Shown here one piece after another: positions 1 through 6,689 of a DNA stretch of 10,026 nucleotides. The translations under genes and the position numbers were made by a program. The first letter of the stretch is position 1. Each line of letters starts with the position of its first letter. The stretch is from Gammaproteobacteria bacterium (GTDB taxonomy: Bacteria; Pseudomonadota; Gammaproteobacteria; Tenderiales; Tenderiaceae): assembly GCA_024276775.1 (NCBI GenBank), contig JAJRWO010000075.1, positions 1 through 10,026 on the forward strand, given 5' to 3'. The notes beneath the pieces were generated by a model that saw only the letters and a program-made list of their open reading frames with translations, made no database searches and was not told the origin of the DNA.

Positions 1-72
1 AAAGACCCGCTTCAGACACCTGTTGATGAAGCCTCTGTTGATATAACGCCAACACTTGAAAAAGATGACTGA
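1..72 (+). CDS. C-terminal end of an unidentified protein (5' end outside window)
   Basis: An open frame runs from the first base to a TGA at 70-72, followed at once by TAA (73-75), giving a tandem stop. The 23 visible residues are rich in Asp, Glu, Thr and Pro (ending PTLEKDD), as in a disordered acidic tail. There is too little to name a family. The frame being open from the edge and ending in a double stop are the only support for it being real. An ATG at 65-67 overlaps the stop, but its frame closes after 16 codons. Confidence 0.4.
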   Translation, partial: KDPLQTPVDEASVDITPTLEKDD

Positions 73-90
73 TAAGCATTTGCAAGGTTT

Positions 91-186
91 ATGGGGCAAT
101 ATATGCCCTCATTAGCTGGATTGCGGGTGCCTGTACAAGCGCTTGTATCGCCTGATGATGTGAAAAAATGGCTTCGCAGCAATTAA
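91..186 (+). CDS. Doubtful small ORF, 31 codons
   Basis: ATG at 91 to TAA at 184-186, in the same frame as the fragment that ends at 72. The peptide contains AGLRVPVQALVSPDDVKKWL, which has the look of a normal protein C-terminus (a Pro-Asp-Asp helix cap followed by a basic amphipathic stretch). It may be the tail of a decayed gene rather than a real small gene. There is no good Shine-Dalgarno sequence. It does not show the YxxPxL leader motif of lasso precursors: the nearest thing is Y-M-P-S-L, with the wrong spacing, and no suitable Gly/Ala-to-Asp/Glu ring follows. I do not recognise a family. Confidence 0.2.
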   Translation: MGQYMPSLAGLRVPVQALVSPDDVKKWLRSN

Positions 187-232
187 AATGAACATATATT
201 TTTCTCATTAAGCCATGAAAATCAAGCGCTTG
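134..232. repeat. Two copies of palindrome CAAGCGCTTG, 87 bp apart
   Basis: TACAAGCGCTTGTA (134-147) is a perfect 14-bp inverted repeat. Its 10-bp core CAAGCGCTTG occurs again at 223-232. A central CG flanked by A-rich and T-rich half sites is typical of operators bound by LacI/GalR-family repressors. Two copies upstream of the cyclase gene at 315 could be a looping operator pair. No regulator gene is visible, and the first copy lies inside a doubtful ORF, so the regulatory role is inferred. Confidence 0.35.
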
Positions 233-249
233 CACATACTTTTCTGTTT

Positions 250-277
250 TTGACTAATTTTTTTAGCTTAATAACAA
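250..277 (+). promoter_or_regulatory. Possible promoter for the cyclase gene
   Basis: TTGACT (250-255) matches the -35 consensus at five of six positions. Sixteen bases later, TAACAA (272-277) is a poor -10. The surrounding DNA is strongly AT-rich and non-coding, and the second CAAGCGCTTG palindrome lies about 18 bases upstream. It is suggested only by position and the -35 match. Confidence 0.25.
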
Positions 278-314
278 CTTCTCAGTGTGACCAGAGTGTA
301 ATAAACTCGCCCGA

Positions 315-1013
315 ATGGGAAAATTTGCAGCAGTTATTAATTGGTGTGGTGCTCACGTAGCCTCACACACCCTTGAACAAATCACGGCACATGCGTGCAG
401 CAAACCCAAACTGTTAATCCGTGATAACTTGGGATTTGGCTATCAAAGCCATCACTCTGCACCCCAGTCCTGTCAACAAAAACAGCCAATAATCTCAGAA
501 AAAAAACGTTTCATCCTAGTTTGTGATGCTCGCATTGATAATCGGCAAGCGCTATTAAGTCAGCTTTTCAACACGCTTGATACCCCAGAAAACTTCACTG
601 ATGCCGATATTATTCTGGCGGCTTACCGCCAATGGGGGCAACAATGCCCCGTTCATCTAATCGGTGATTTTGCTTTTGTGATTTGGGACAACCATAGCAA
701 AACACTGTTCGCAGCGCGTGACGCCATGAATATGCGCACCCTCTCTTATACGCAAACAAGCAACACCTTATATGTTGCCACCGAGGCAGCCCAACTTTTA
801 CAAAGCCCGGCCATCAGCGCAAAAATTAACAAACATGCCCTGGCAAGCTGGATCAGCGGCTGGCCAGATCCCAATATCTCCATGTTTGATGGCATCCAGC
901 TTTTACCGGCTGGCCACTCTTTACTGGCAGATAAAAACGCTATCAAGGTTCAGCGCTATTGGGCCTTAGAACCAGAATTCAAAATTCAGTATCGCTCAAT
1001 TTCCGAATATTAA
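315..1013 (+). CDS. Lasso-cyclase / asparagine-synthetase-like protein, N-terminal (glutaminase-like) part, ended by an in-frame stop
   Basis: These 232 residues form the class II glutamine amidotransferase-like domain of an AsnB-type protein. The typical run is visible: DARIDNRQALL, then DADIILAAYRQWGQQCPVHLIGDFAFVIWD, then AARDAMNMR, and a late LLPAGHSL followed by RYWALEP. The catalytic Cys normally exposed directly after Met1 is absent (the start is Met-Gly-Lys-Phe), so glutamine hydrolysis is not expected. Lasso cyclases such as McjC also lack amidase function. The frame stops with TAA at 1011-1013 just after ISEY, at the domain linker, and the rest of the protein continues in the same frame from 1014. 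Read through, the whole is 621 sense codons, close to normal for this family. It is either one gene broken by a nonsense mutation (for example CAA to TAA), a naturally split protein, or a sequencing error. The start ATG has no strong ribosome binding site. Confidence 0.8.
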   Translation: MGKFAAVINWCGAHVASHTLEQITAHACSKPKLLIRDNLGFGYQSHHSAPQSCQQKQPIISEKKRFILVCDARIDNRQALLSQLFNTLDTPENFTDADIILAAYRQWGQQCPVHLIGDFAFVIWDNHSKTLFAARDAMNMRTLSYTQTSNTLYVATEAAQLLQSPAISAKINKHALASWISGWPDPNISMFDGIQLLPAGHSLLADKNAIKVQRYWALEPEFKIQYRSISEY

Positions 1014-1031
1014 GACCAGCTTAGAGAAATA

Positions 1032-2183
1032 TTGTCTCAATGCGTCAGCGACCGCATGCGCACATCGTCTAAAATCATTGCCTCGCAAATGAGTGGTGGC
1101 ATGGACTCAACCTCTGTAACGGCACTCGCGAATCAACAGTCAGCCACGGCAGACAAACAGATTCACGTTATTTCACACACCTACAAAACAGTGGCAAGCT
1201 GTGACGAAAGTGAGCGGATTAACGAAATGCTACAGCACTTAAACATTAAAAATGTACACTTCATGGCCGCTGAACAGCATGCCAAGCTGGATTTTAGACA
1301 GCTATACCCACCGTCAATTGAAAACCCCGGCACAGTTTGTTCTCCACGCTATACCGATGAAATGAAATTAATCAGCGACATTGGTGCTAATGTGCTGCTC
1401 ACTGGCAGCGGTGGTGACGAAATGACCTGGGGCCACAGCCTGACCTACTCGCGTCGATTATTGCAAGGTGATTTTAAAACCATTCAAGAAGCGATTCGTG
1501 GTTGTAAAGAAATGCAATTGCCACTGATCAACACCCTGCTACATTTATTTGTTATCCCCTTCATCCCACAACGAGTCAAGCAAGGCATCCGCAAACTACG
1601 CGGTAAATCACCGACATCAAATATCCCCGTCTGGATTCCCAGCACAACCCAAACATTATTGGCACAACATGAAGCTAGCATGTCAGATGCCATACACTTC
1701 AGCAATCCTGCGTTGCAAGCTCGCTATCATGCATGGCAAAACAGCTCGACAATTAATTCTGTGCGCTCATACCATCAAGCCAGCGAATTATTTGGTATTG
1801 AGGTACGACACCCATTTTTTGACCGCCGGCTAGTAGAGTTCAGTTTCGCCATTCCAGATAACCTTTGGATACGTGACAACTACCCCAAATGGTTATTACG
1901 CCGCAGCATGAGTGGTATATTGCCTAATTCGGTCTGTTGGAACAAAAATAAGATTATTTTTGATTGTTTTTTTGGCCAGATTATTCGTGACCAAAAGAAA
2001 ATAATACGAACCATACTGTCAGACAAGCGCCTAGAAGACATGGGCTTGGTAAACAACAAAAAACTACTCCAGGAATTTGATGCTTTGGTAAAAAACCCTA
2101 ATCAATCGCTTAATGTTAACTTGTTGTACGCCCTTATGGCACAAATATGGTTCCAGAAATATGCCCATATATTTGGCCATTAA
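1032..2183 (+). CDS. Lasso-cyclase / asparagine-synthetase-like protein, C-terminal ATP-dependent synthetase part
   Basis: Asn_synthase domain, in the same frame as the preceding part. The ATP-pyrophosphatase loop SGGMDS lies at residues 21-26 of this piece, CDESER at about 57-62, and the conserved GSGGDE at 125-130. Late in the protein, EVRHPFFDRRLVEF and a Lys-containing PKWLLRRSMSGILP match the substrate-adenylation region of AsnB-like enzymes. In lasso pathways this domain adenylates an Asp or Glu side chain and joins it to the peptide N-terminus. The start is uncertain: TTG at 1032 has a weak AGAGAA three bases upstream, and the next choice is ATG at 1056. Translation could restart here, or this may simply be the lower half of a gene killed by the TAA at 1011. 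The reading frame after the stop is intact for about 380 codons, which argues that the break is recent or tolerated. Its stop overlaps that of the convergent B2 gene. Confidence 0.8.
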   Translation: MSQCVSDRMRTSSKIIASQMSGGMDSTSVTALANQQSATADKQIHVISHTYKTVASCDESERINEMLQHLNIKNVHFMAAEQHAKLDFRQLYPPSIENPGTVCSPRYTDEMKLISDIGANVLLTGSGGDEMTWGHSLTYSRRLLQGDFKTIQEAIRGCKEMQLPLINTLLHLFVIPFIPQRVKQGIRKLRGKSPTSNIPVWIPSTTQTLLAQHEASMSDAIHFSNPALQARYHAWQNSSTINSVRSYHQASELFGIEVRHPFFDRRLVEFSFAIPDNLWIRDNYPKWLLRRSMSGILPNSVCWNKNKIIFDCFFGQIIRDQKKIIRTILSDKRLEDMGLVNNKKLLQEFDALVKNPNQSLNVNLLYALMAQIWFQKYAHIFGH

Positions 2184-2638
2184 TGCTCTGAAAAAAGCTT
2201 GGCATTAGGCCACTGATCCCGCTTTAATTCAACATATCGCTCCGTCACATCGGCTGAATCATTGAGTACCCGGCTATTATAACTAAGCCAGGAATGAGCC
2301 TCGAACCGGCCACCCCCTTTTTTAACGCCAATATGAACATGCGCAAGCACACCTCTTTTTGCCAACATTTTTTTCTGCGCCAGGGTCCGGCGCAAACAGT
2401 TCATGCTAAATAAATGATGCCTGGCCACCTTTTCAGACATTGCAATCAAAGGACCAATATCAAGCTCTTTTTGCTGCGTCTGAGTACTCTGCTCATCACT
2501 ATTTAGCAAATAGCGCCAACGTTCATAGGGGGAAAAACGAATCAACAAGTCCACCCAGGCCAAACTCAGCCATGCTTCTATTAAAAGGGGATACTCTTTA
2601 ACATTCAGAGAAAAAATCTGTTTAAGTTTATGAGCCAA
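2180..2638 (-). CDS. Lasso peptide B2-type leader peptidase (transglutaminase-like)
   Basis: 152 residues, the usual size of a stand-alone B2 protein. The N-terminal KLKQIFSL..LLIEAWLSLAWVDLLIRF..YERWRYLL matches the helical start of this family. The expected cysteine-protease triad is visible: Cys81 (in MNCLRRTL), His115 (EAHSWL) and Asp127 (VLNDS), with IGVKKGGG between Cys and His. Known members cut the leader from a lasso precursor, using a B1 partner to bind the leader. The start is TTG at 2638: a TAG lies just upstream in frame, no ATG occurs before residue 67, and GAGAAG sits immediately before it. The gene overlaps the end of B1 by 11 bases, which suggests translational coupling. It ends tail to tail with the cyclase gene, sharing four bases. 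Confidence 0.85.
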   Translation of the reverse strand: MAHKLKQIFSLNVKEYPLLIEAWLSLAWVDLLIRFSPYERWRYLLNSDEQSTQTQQKELDIGPLIAMSEKVARHHLFSMNCLRRTLAQKKMLAKRGVLAHVHIGVKKGGGRFEAHSWLSYNSRVLNDSADVTERYVELKRDQWPNAKLFSEH

Positions 2639-2894
2639 GCTTCTCTACAATCCCGTGCTGCGCCATTTCATCCAACAATGTAATTAAGTCACGCTTAATA
2701 TCTGCTTCGGCCCCATCATATTCCTGAAGCATAGACTTAACCGTTTCGCCGACTGACCCCGTTTCACGAAACAGCTCAATCATCCGGCTGCCCACCTCAT
2801 CAAGGGAAAAATAATCGCCACTTTCGGGGGTAAGAATAACCGTCTCATTGACGACTTTTTGTAATAGCAAACCATCTTGAATTTTGTAATGCAT
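2628..2894 (-). CDS. PqqD-family RiPP recognition element (lasso B1-type)
   Basis: 88 residues, the normal length of a discrete PqqD/B1 protein. It starts with beta-strand-like QDGLLLQKVVNETVILTPESGDYFSLDEVGSRMIELF and ends with a helical section (IKRDLITLLDEMAQHGIVEKL). The strand-rich half followed by a three-helix winged fold is the RRE that grips leader peptides. The 'ETVILTPESGDYFSLDEVG' pattern (small residues, a Tyr-Phe-x-Leu and Gly) is characteristic. It lies between the exporter and the B2 peptidase. Its ATG overlaps the exporter stop in the form TAATG, so it is probably translated from the same message. Confidence 0.85.
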   Translation of the reverse strand: MHYKIQDGLLLQKVVNETVILTPESGDYFSLDEVGSRMIELFRETGSVGETVKSMLQEYDGAEADIKRDLITLLDEMAQHGIVEKLGS

Positions 2895-4549
2895 TATGTT
2901 TTAACCTCGATTAATTTGCCGTTTTCAAGTCGCATCACTCGGTCAGCCAATGCTAGCGACGCCGGACGATGGCTAATCATTATAACGGTACGGCGGCTAA
3001 GTTGCTCTCTGCTCTCGCGCAAAAAAAGTGCCTCACCTTCCGGGTCAAGCATTGAGGTGGCCTCATCAAAAATCAAAATTGCAGGTTTAATCAACAACGC
3101 CCTGGCCAGTGCCAAACGCTGCCGCTGGCCACCTGACAAGCGCACCCCTTGCTCACCAATCGAAGTGTGATACCCCAAAGGCAGGGCTTGTATAAATTCA
3201 TGCGCCTTCGCGGTTCGGGCGGCGGCTTCAATTTCAGCCATGCTTGCCTCCGGTTTTCCATAGGCAATATTTTCCGCCACGCTAACATCCGCAAGCAACA
3301 CATGCTGGGCAACCAAACCAACCTGTTGCCTGAGACTGGCTAGGCTAACGGTCCGAATATCGATACCATCAATCTCAATCTGGCCCGACTGGGGATCAAA
3401 GAAACGCATCAGCATATGTATCAGAGTACTTTTTCCAGTACCATTCATCCCCGTAATAACAACCGTTTCACCAGCATCAATATGAAAACTCAAACTATCA
3501 AACAGTGTCTCACCGCCTGAGTAGCAATATTGGATGTCGCGAAAACTAATCTGCCCCGTCACCGATGCATATTCAGTCGCTTTATCATCCAGTGGTTCAG
3601 GGGCAACGGAAAAAATATCCAGCAATCGCTGTGCCCCCCCTCTAGCCTGCTGAACATCCCCATATAAATTGGCCAAACCACTCATTGGCCGTGAAAACAA
3701 CAGGCCATAAAGCAAAAGGGAAACCAGCTCAGGTGCTGTCAGTTCACCCGTCTGAAGCTGTTGGCTGCTTAACCACAACACCGCAAGTACTCCCACTGCA
3801 GCCAGCAATTGAACAACAGGCCCCATTATGGCCTGTAAGCGAAGCTGCTGTTGATGAAGTTGTAGCACATCAGTAGAAGCAGTCTTAAACCGTTGTGATT
3901 CAAGCGGTTCACGCACAAAGGCCTTAATCAGGGCAAACAAACCCAGGTTTTCTTCCAGCACCGCCAGCGTTTCAGCCTGTTTTTGCATCAACTGGGATGA
4001 AACGGGGCGAATTTTTCGCCCCAGGAACTTGACAACAAGATAAAAAACCGGCGTCAGCAATGCCACTAGCAAGGCAATTTTCCAATCAATAACCGCCATT
4101 AAAACAATCGTCCCAACCAGCGTTAACAACATCGGCACCAAGCCAATCAATGTCCCGGTAACAAAATAGCTCAAGGTTGCGACATCATTACTCAATAACG
4201 CCAACACCTCACCGCGTTTTTTATCCTGGAAATACCCCACCGGCAATGACTGCAAATGCTCATACAAACGCACACTCAACTGGGCCATCATCCTGGCACC
4301 ACTCTGGGTAATCAAATAATAACTAAAAAAGCGAAATACCGCCTGCAGAATAAAAATCCCCAGTAATAAGCCAAGAATCTGCCCCAGACTCAGATCCCAG
4401 TGTGAATGGCCAATAACACCTTCGGCAAATTGGCCGGCAATCCACGGAACCAAAAGTGAAATCGCCGTCTCGCCAAGCATAAAAAACACCGCCAGAGCCA
4501 GCACAGAGCGATGTGGCGTAATAAAGGTCAGGAAATATTTAAAATTCAT
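2894..4549 (-). CDS. ABC exporter, fused membrane and ATPase domains (lasso D-type / MsbA-like)
   Basis: 551 residues from ATG at 4549 (558 from an alternative TTG at 4570, which has AGAG six bases upstream). The first 310 or so residues hold about six membrane segments of the type 1 exporter fold, including the PVGYFQDKKRGEVLALLSND coupling motif. The ATPase domain follows: Walker A GMNGTGKST (Lys about 373), Q-loop VGLVAQHVLL, signature LSGGQRQRLALARALL, Walker B ILIFDEATSMLDPEGE and H-loop MISHR. All catalytic residues are present. There is no N-terminal C39 peptidase domain, as expected when leader removal is done by a separate B2 protein. It is the first gene of the D-B1-B2 operon. Sequence alone cannot exclude a lipid or polysaccharide substrate. 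A peptide is inferred from the neighbours. Confidence 0.85.
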   Translation of the reverse strand: MNFKYFLTFITPHRSVLALAVFFMLGETAISLLVPWIAGQFAEGVIGHSHWDLSLGQILGLLLGIFILQAVFRFFSYYLITQSGARMMAQLSVRLYEHLQSLPVGYFQDKKRGEVLALLSNDVATLSYFVTGTLIGLVPMLLTLVGTIVLMAVIDWKIALLVALLTPVFYLVVKFLGRKIRPVSSQLMQKQAETLAVLEENLGLFALIKAFVREPLESQRFKTASTDVLQLHQQQLRLQAIMGPVVQLLAAVGVLAVLWLSSQQLQTGELTAPELVSLLLYGLLFSRPMSGLANLYGDVQQARGGAQRLLDIFSVAPEPLDDKATEYASVTGQISFRDIQYCYSGGETLFDSLSFHIDAGETVVITGMNGTGKSTLIHMLMRFFDPQSGQIEIDGIDIRTVSLASLRQQVGLVAQHVLLADVSVAENIAYGKPEASMAEIEAAARTAKAHEFIQALPLGYHTSIGEQGVRLSGGQRQRLALARALLIKPAILIFDEATSMLDPEGEALFLRESREQLSRRTVIMISHRPASLALADRVMRLENGKLIEVKT

Positions 4550-4707
4550 TTCACAAATTTTGACAATCAAGCAATTCTCTAAGAAGATAAAAACAGGGAT
4601 CTATATTAAGATGCTATCCAGATATTTTCCAGAAGACTATCAACAAACATCTACAACAGCTCATGTGCAGCTGACCAACTTCAGTGGTTAAACCTAAAAA
4701 AATCAGA
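4550..4707. promoter_or_regulatory. Divergent intergenic region between exporter and beta-barrel genes
   Basis: About 158 bases that must drive transcription in both directions. For the leftward operon a weak candidate is TGGAAA-17-TAATAT (minus strand, 4631 down to 4603). For the rightward gene, a perfect TTGACA (4560-4565) is present, but no good -10 lies at the right distance; TATATT at 4602 is too far. A 26-codon plus-strand ORF (4611-4691) starts 11 bases after AGGGA and overlaps the start of the barrel gene. It may be chance or a leader ORF. No clear operator or terminator is visible. Confidence 0.3.
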
Positions 4708-5892
4708 ATGAGCTTAAAAAACACCAACACCAGACCAGGCAAATTAATCACTTTGTTTTTAATGTTTTTATCGTCAGCAGTACTGGCAGCGCCCGATCGC
4801 TCAGGCTTTCAACCGCGTATTTCAGCCCAGTTACAGTATGAAGACAATGTTCGGCGCACCCCAGACCAAAACAAACAAAGTGACTCAGTTCTCATCATAA
4901 AACCCAAACTGCCATTATTGTGGGATTTTGGCAAACACAAACTCAACCTTGCCTACAATGGCGAATATGGCCAATATTTTGATCAGCAAATTCTTAACTA
5001 CAATGACCATAAACTGAGTGGCCATCTCTTACTTGACCATAACACTCGATTAAACAGCGAATACGAACTTGGCTATGTTCGTGAACACGATATCCCAGAC
5101 GATAACAACGTCGTTGCCAATCTCACCGCTGCACCCAACCAATGGAAAGAGAACTACGCCAAAACAAAACTGACATACGGCACCCCGGCAAGCACAGGGC
5201 AACTGATGACAAATCTAATTTACAAACAACGCAGCTACACCAATAACAGCCTGCAAGCGCTTGACGCCAACCGACTTAGCCTAACAGGCACCTTTTACTA
5301 TCGTATTGCCCCCAAAACCCGCCTTCCCTTTGAAGTCAGCCTCACCAACTATGACTACCAAAACACCAGCCGGGCTTTTGACCCCAGCAGCAAAGAATAC
5401 AAATACCTGACGGGCGTTACCTGGGACGCCAGCGCAAAAAGTACCGGTATATTTCAATTGGGTTTACTGAAAAAAAACTATGACAACAATCTATATGAAG
5501 ACACATCCATCGTCATTATACGCCTGGATACGGTTTGGGAACCCAATACCTACACAAAAATAGTCATGGGCGCAACTCGCGATACTAGGGAATCATTTCA
5601 GATAAACACCAAACCCTACGTACAAAATCATATCCAGACAAAAATCACTCACAGGGTAACACCTCGCACCACACTGCTTTTCGGCGCACGTTATACTGCA
5701 GCAAAAACTGATGGCCTTGCCGCGCTAAAAGACAATATCGTTAAGGTACGACTGGAGGTAAAACACAGTCTGCTACTTTGGCTTAATGCAAGTGCAGGCT
5801 ACAAATATGTTGAACGTGACTCTAACCAAAACAGGCTTGATTTCAAATCGAATATTGTTATGCTGAAAATAGAGGCTCAATTTGACCACTAA
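4708..5892 (+). CDS. Outer-membrane beta-barrel protein of a polysaccharide locus (EpsL / BBP2_2-like)
   Basis: 394 residues from ATG at 4708; a GTG at 4684 would add eight residues before the signal. A Sec signal peptide is clear: basic start, LITLFLMFLSSAVLA, cleavage before APDR. The mature part begins FQPRISAQLQYEDNVRRTPD, the usual opening of exopolysaccharide-locus barrels (an N-terminal strand with an acidic 'YEDN' turn). It goes on with alternating hydrophobic and polar strands rich in Tyr, Asn and Asp turns, and has no cytoplasmic domain. The last strand ends IVMLKIEAQFDH, with a Phe near the C-terminus as expected for Bam-dependent insertion. In related loci such proteins pair with short OPX proteins to form the outer-membrane exit. 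The family name is by pattern, so it is less certain than the barrel call. Confidence 0.75.
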   Translation: MSLKNTNTRPGKLITLFLMFLSSAVLAAPDRSGFQPRISAQLQYEDNVRRTPDQNKQSDSVLIIKPKLPLLWDFGKHKLNLAYNGEYGQYFDQQILNYNDHKLSGHLLLDHNTRLNSEYELGYVREHDIPDDNNVVANLTAAPNQWKENYAKTKLTYGTPASTGQLMTNLIYKQRSYTNNSLQALDANRLSLTGTFYYRIAPKTRLPFEVSLTNYDYQNTSRAFDPSSKEYKYLTGVTWDASAKSTGIFQLGLLKKNYDNNLYEDTSIVIIRLDTVWEPNTYTKIVMGATRDTRESFQINTKPYVQNHIQTKITHRVTPRTTLLFGARYTAAKTDGLAALKDNIVKVRLEVKHSLLLWLNASAGYKYVERDSNQNRLDFKSNIVMLKIEAQFDH

Positions 5893-6159
5893 CCCCCAAG
5901 CAAGCGAATCCCTATGATTTTTATTTCTATCAGACTTTATTTGTAGTAGAATTCATCGCAAATCAGTAGGCAACATGTCAATTTATCCTCAAACCTTTTG
6001 GATTTTTTTTGTCAGATGTCGTTATCAACTGCGTCATAAAAACTTTATAACATCATTGTTCGATTAACTGGATTGTCAGAGATGGTAAACGCCTTGCATT
6101 TCACTCGAGCTATTCCCCAAATCCCCCCCCAAGAGAGTTCATTTCTCATACACAAAACA
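5893..6159 (+). promoter_or_regulatory. Intergenic region with possible promoter for the export genes
   Basis: AT-rich, non-coding DNA separating the barrel gene from the OPX gene. The best promoter-like pair is TTATCA (6022-6027) and TATAAC (6046-6051), with an 18-base spacer. A second -10-like TAGAAT lies at 5947-5952 without a convincing -35. A C8 run occupies 6123-6130. A 30-codon ORF (5975-6067) follows AGTAGG at good spacing, but its product has no recognisable features. No hairpin terminator was found after the barrel gene, so the two transcripts may overlap. Confidence 0.3.
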
Positions 6160-6687
6160 ATGAGTAAGATACTGTTATCCGTAGTTTTATTGCTTGGCTT
6201 GTTCACAAACAGCCAGGCGGATACTCAAAACAATTACCGCTTATCCGCCGATGACCAGATTTCAATCAGCGTATTTGGCGAACCCGACCTAAGCCTGACC
6301 AAAATACGCATTGCAACCAATGGCAGCATCTCCGTGCAACTCATTGGCCAAGTGAAAATCCAGGGGCTGACCGTGGTAGAAATAGAAGAGACACTTACTC
6401 AGTTATTCGCCGATGGTTATCTAAAAAAACCCGCCATCACAGTATCAATCGTCGAATACCGGCAGTTCTATATCAACGGCGAAGTCAAAAAACCTGGTGG
6501 ATATAGCTATCGCGAGGGGCTGACAGTGGAACGCGCGGTGGCACTGGCCGGTGGGTTTTCTGAGCGTGCCTCAAAAAAGAAAATCAACATTGCACACGAA
6601 AAAAATAAAGACAAAGTCACACGTGTGGAGCTAACCACCCCTATCCAGCCCGGTGATGTCATCACGGTAGAAGAGAGTTTTTTCTAA
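6160..6687 (+). CDS. Short polysaccharide export protein (OPX / Wza-like, periplasmic)
   Basis: 175 residues from ATG at 6160, chosen because it gives a clean Sec signal (KILLSVVLLLGLF..SQA, cleaved before DTQ). Upstream in-frame starts (ATG 6082, TTG 6073) would bury that signal behind about 26-29 odd residues. A Poly_export domain follows (YRLSADDQISISVFGEPDLS through KKPAITVSI), then one SLBB domain (FYINGEVKKPGGYSYREGLTVERAVALAGG). There is no lipobox Cys and no C-terminal amphipathic membrane helix, so unlike Wza it should not span the outer membrane alone. It probably works with the beta-barrel encoded upstream and the co-polymerase downstream. The next gene starts two bases after its stop. 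Confidence 0.85.
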   Translation: MSKILLSVVLLLGLFTNSQADTQNNYRLSADDQISISVFGEPDLSLTKIRIATNGSISVQLIGQVKIQGLTVVEIEETLTQLFADGYLKKPAITVSIVEYRQFYINGEVKKPGGYSYREGLTVERAVALAGGFSERASKKKINIAHEKNKDKVTRVELTTPIQPGDVITVEESFF

Positions 6688-6689
6688 TA

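Noticed and set aside
315..2183. Housekeeping asparagine synthetase B
   Set aside because: The catalytic Cys after Met1 is absent and the gene sits beside B1, B2 and D homologues, so a peptide-modifying role fits better.
2877..3170. 97-codon plus-strand ORF opposite the exporter ATPase domain
   Set aside because: Antisense to conserved ABC motifs, with no recognisable protein features of its own.
4611..4691. 26-codon ORF upstream of the barrel gene as the missing lasso precursor
   Set aside because: No YxxPxL leader motif, no suitable ring-forming residue pattern near the C-terminus, wrong strand for the D-B1-B2 operon, and AGGGA is 11 bases from the ATG. It is probably chance.
5975..6067. 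30-codon ORF with AGTAGG before it as a small gene or precursor
   Set aside because: The peptide is aromatic and basic with no Gly or Ala core start and no leader motif. It lies in an AT-rich promoter region.
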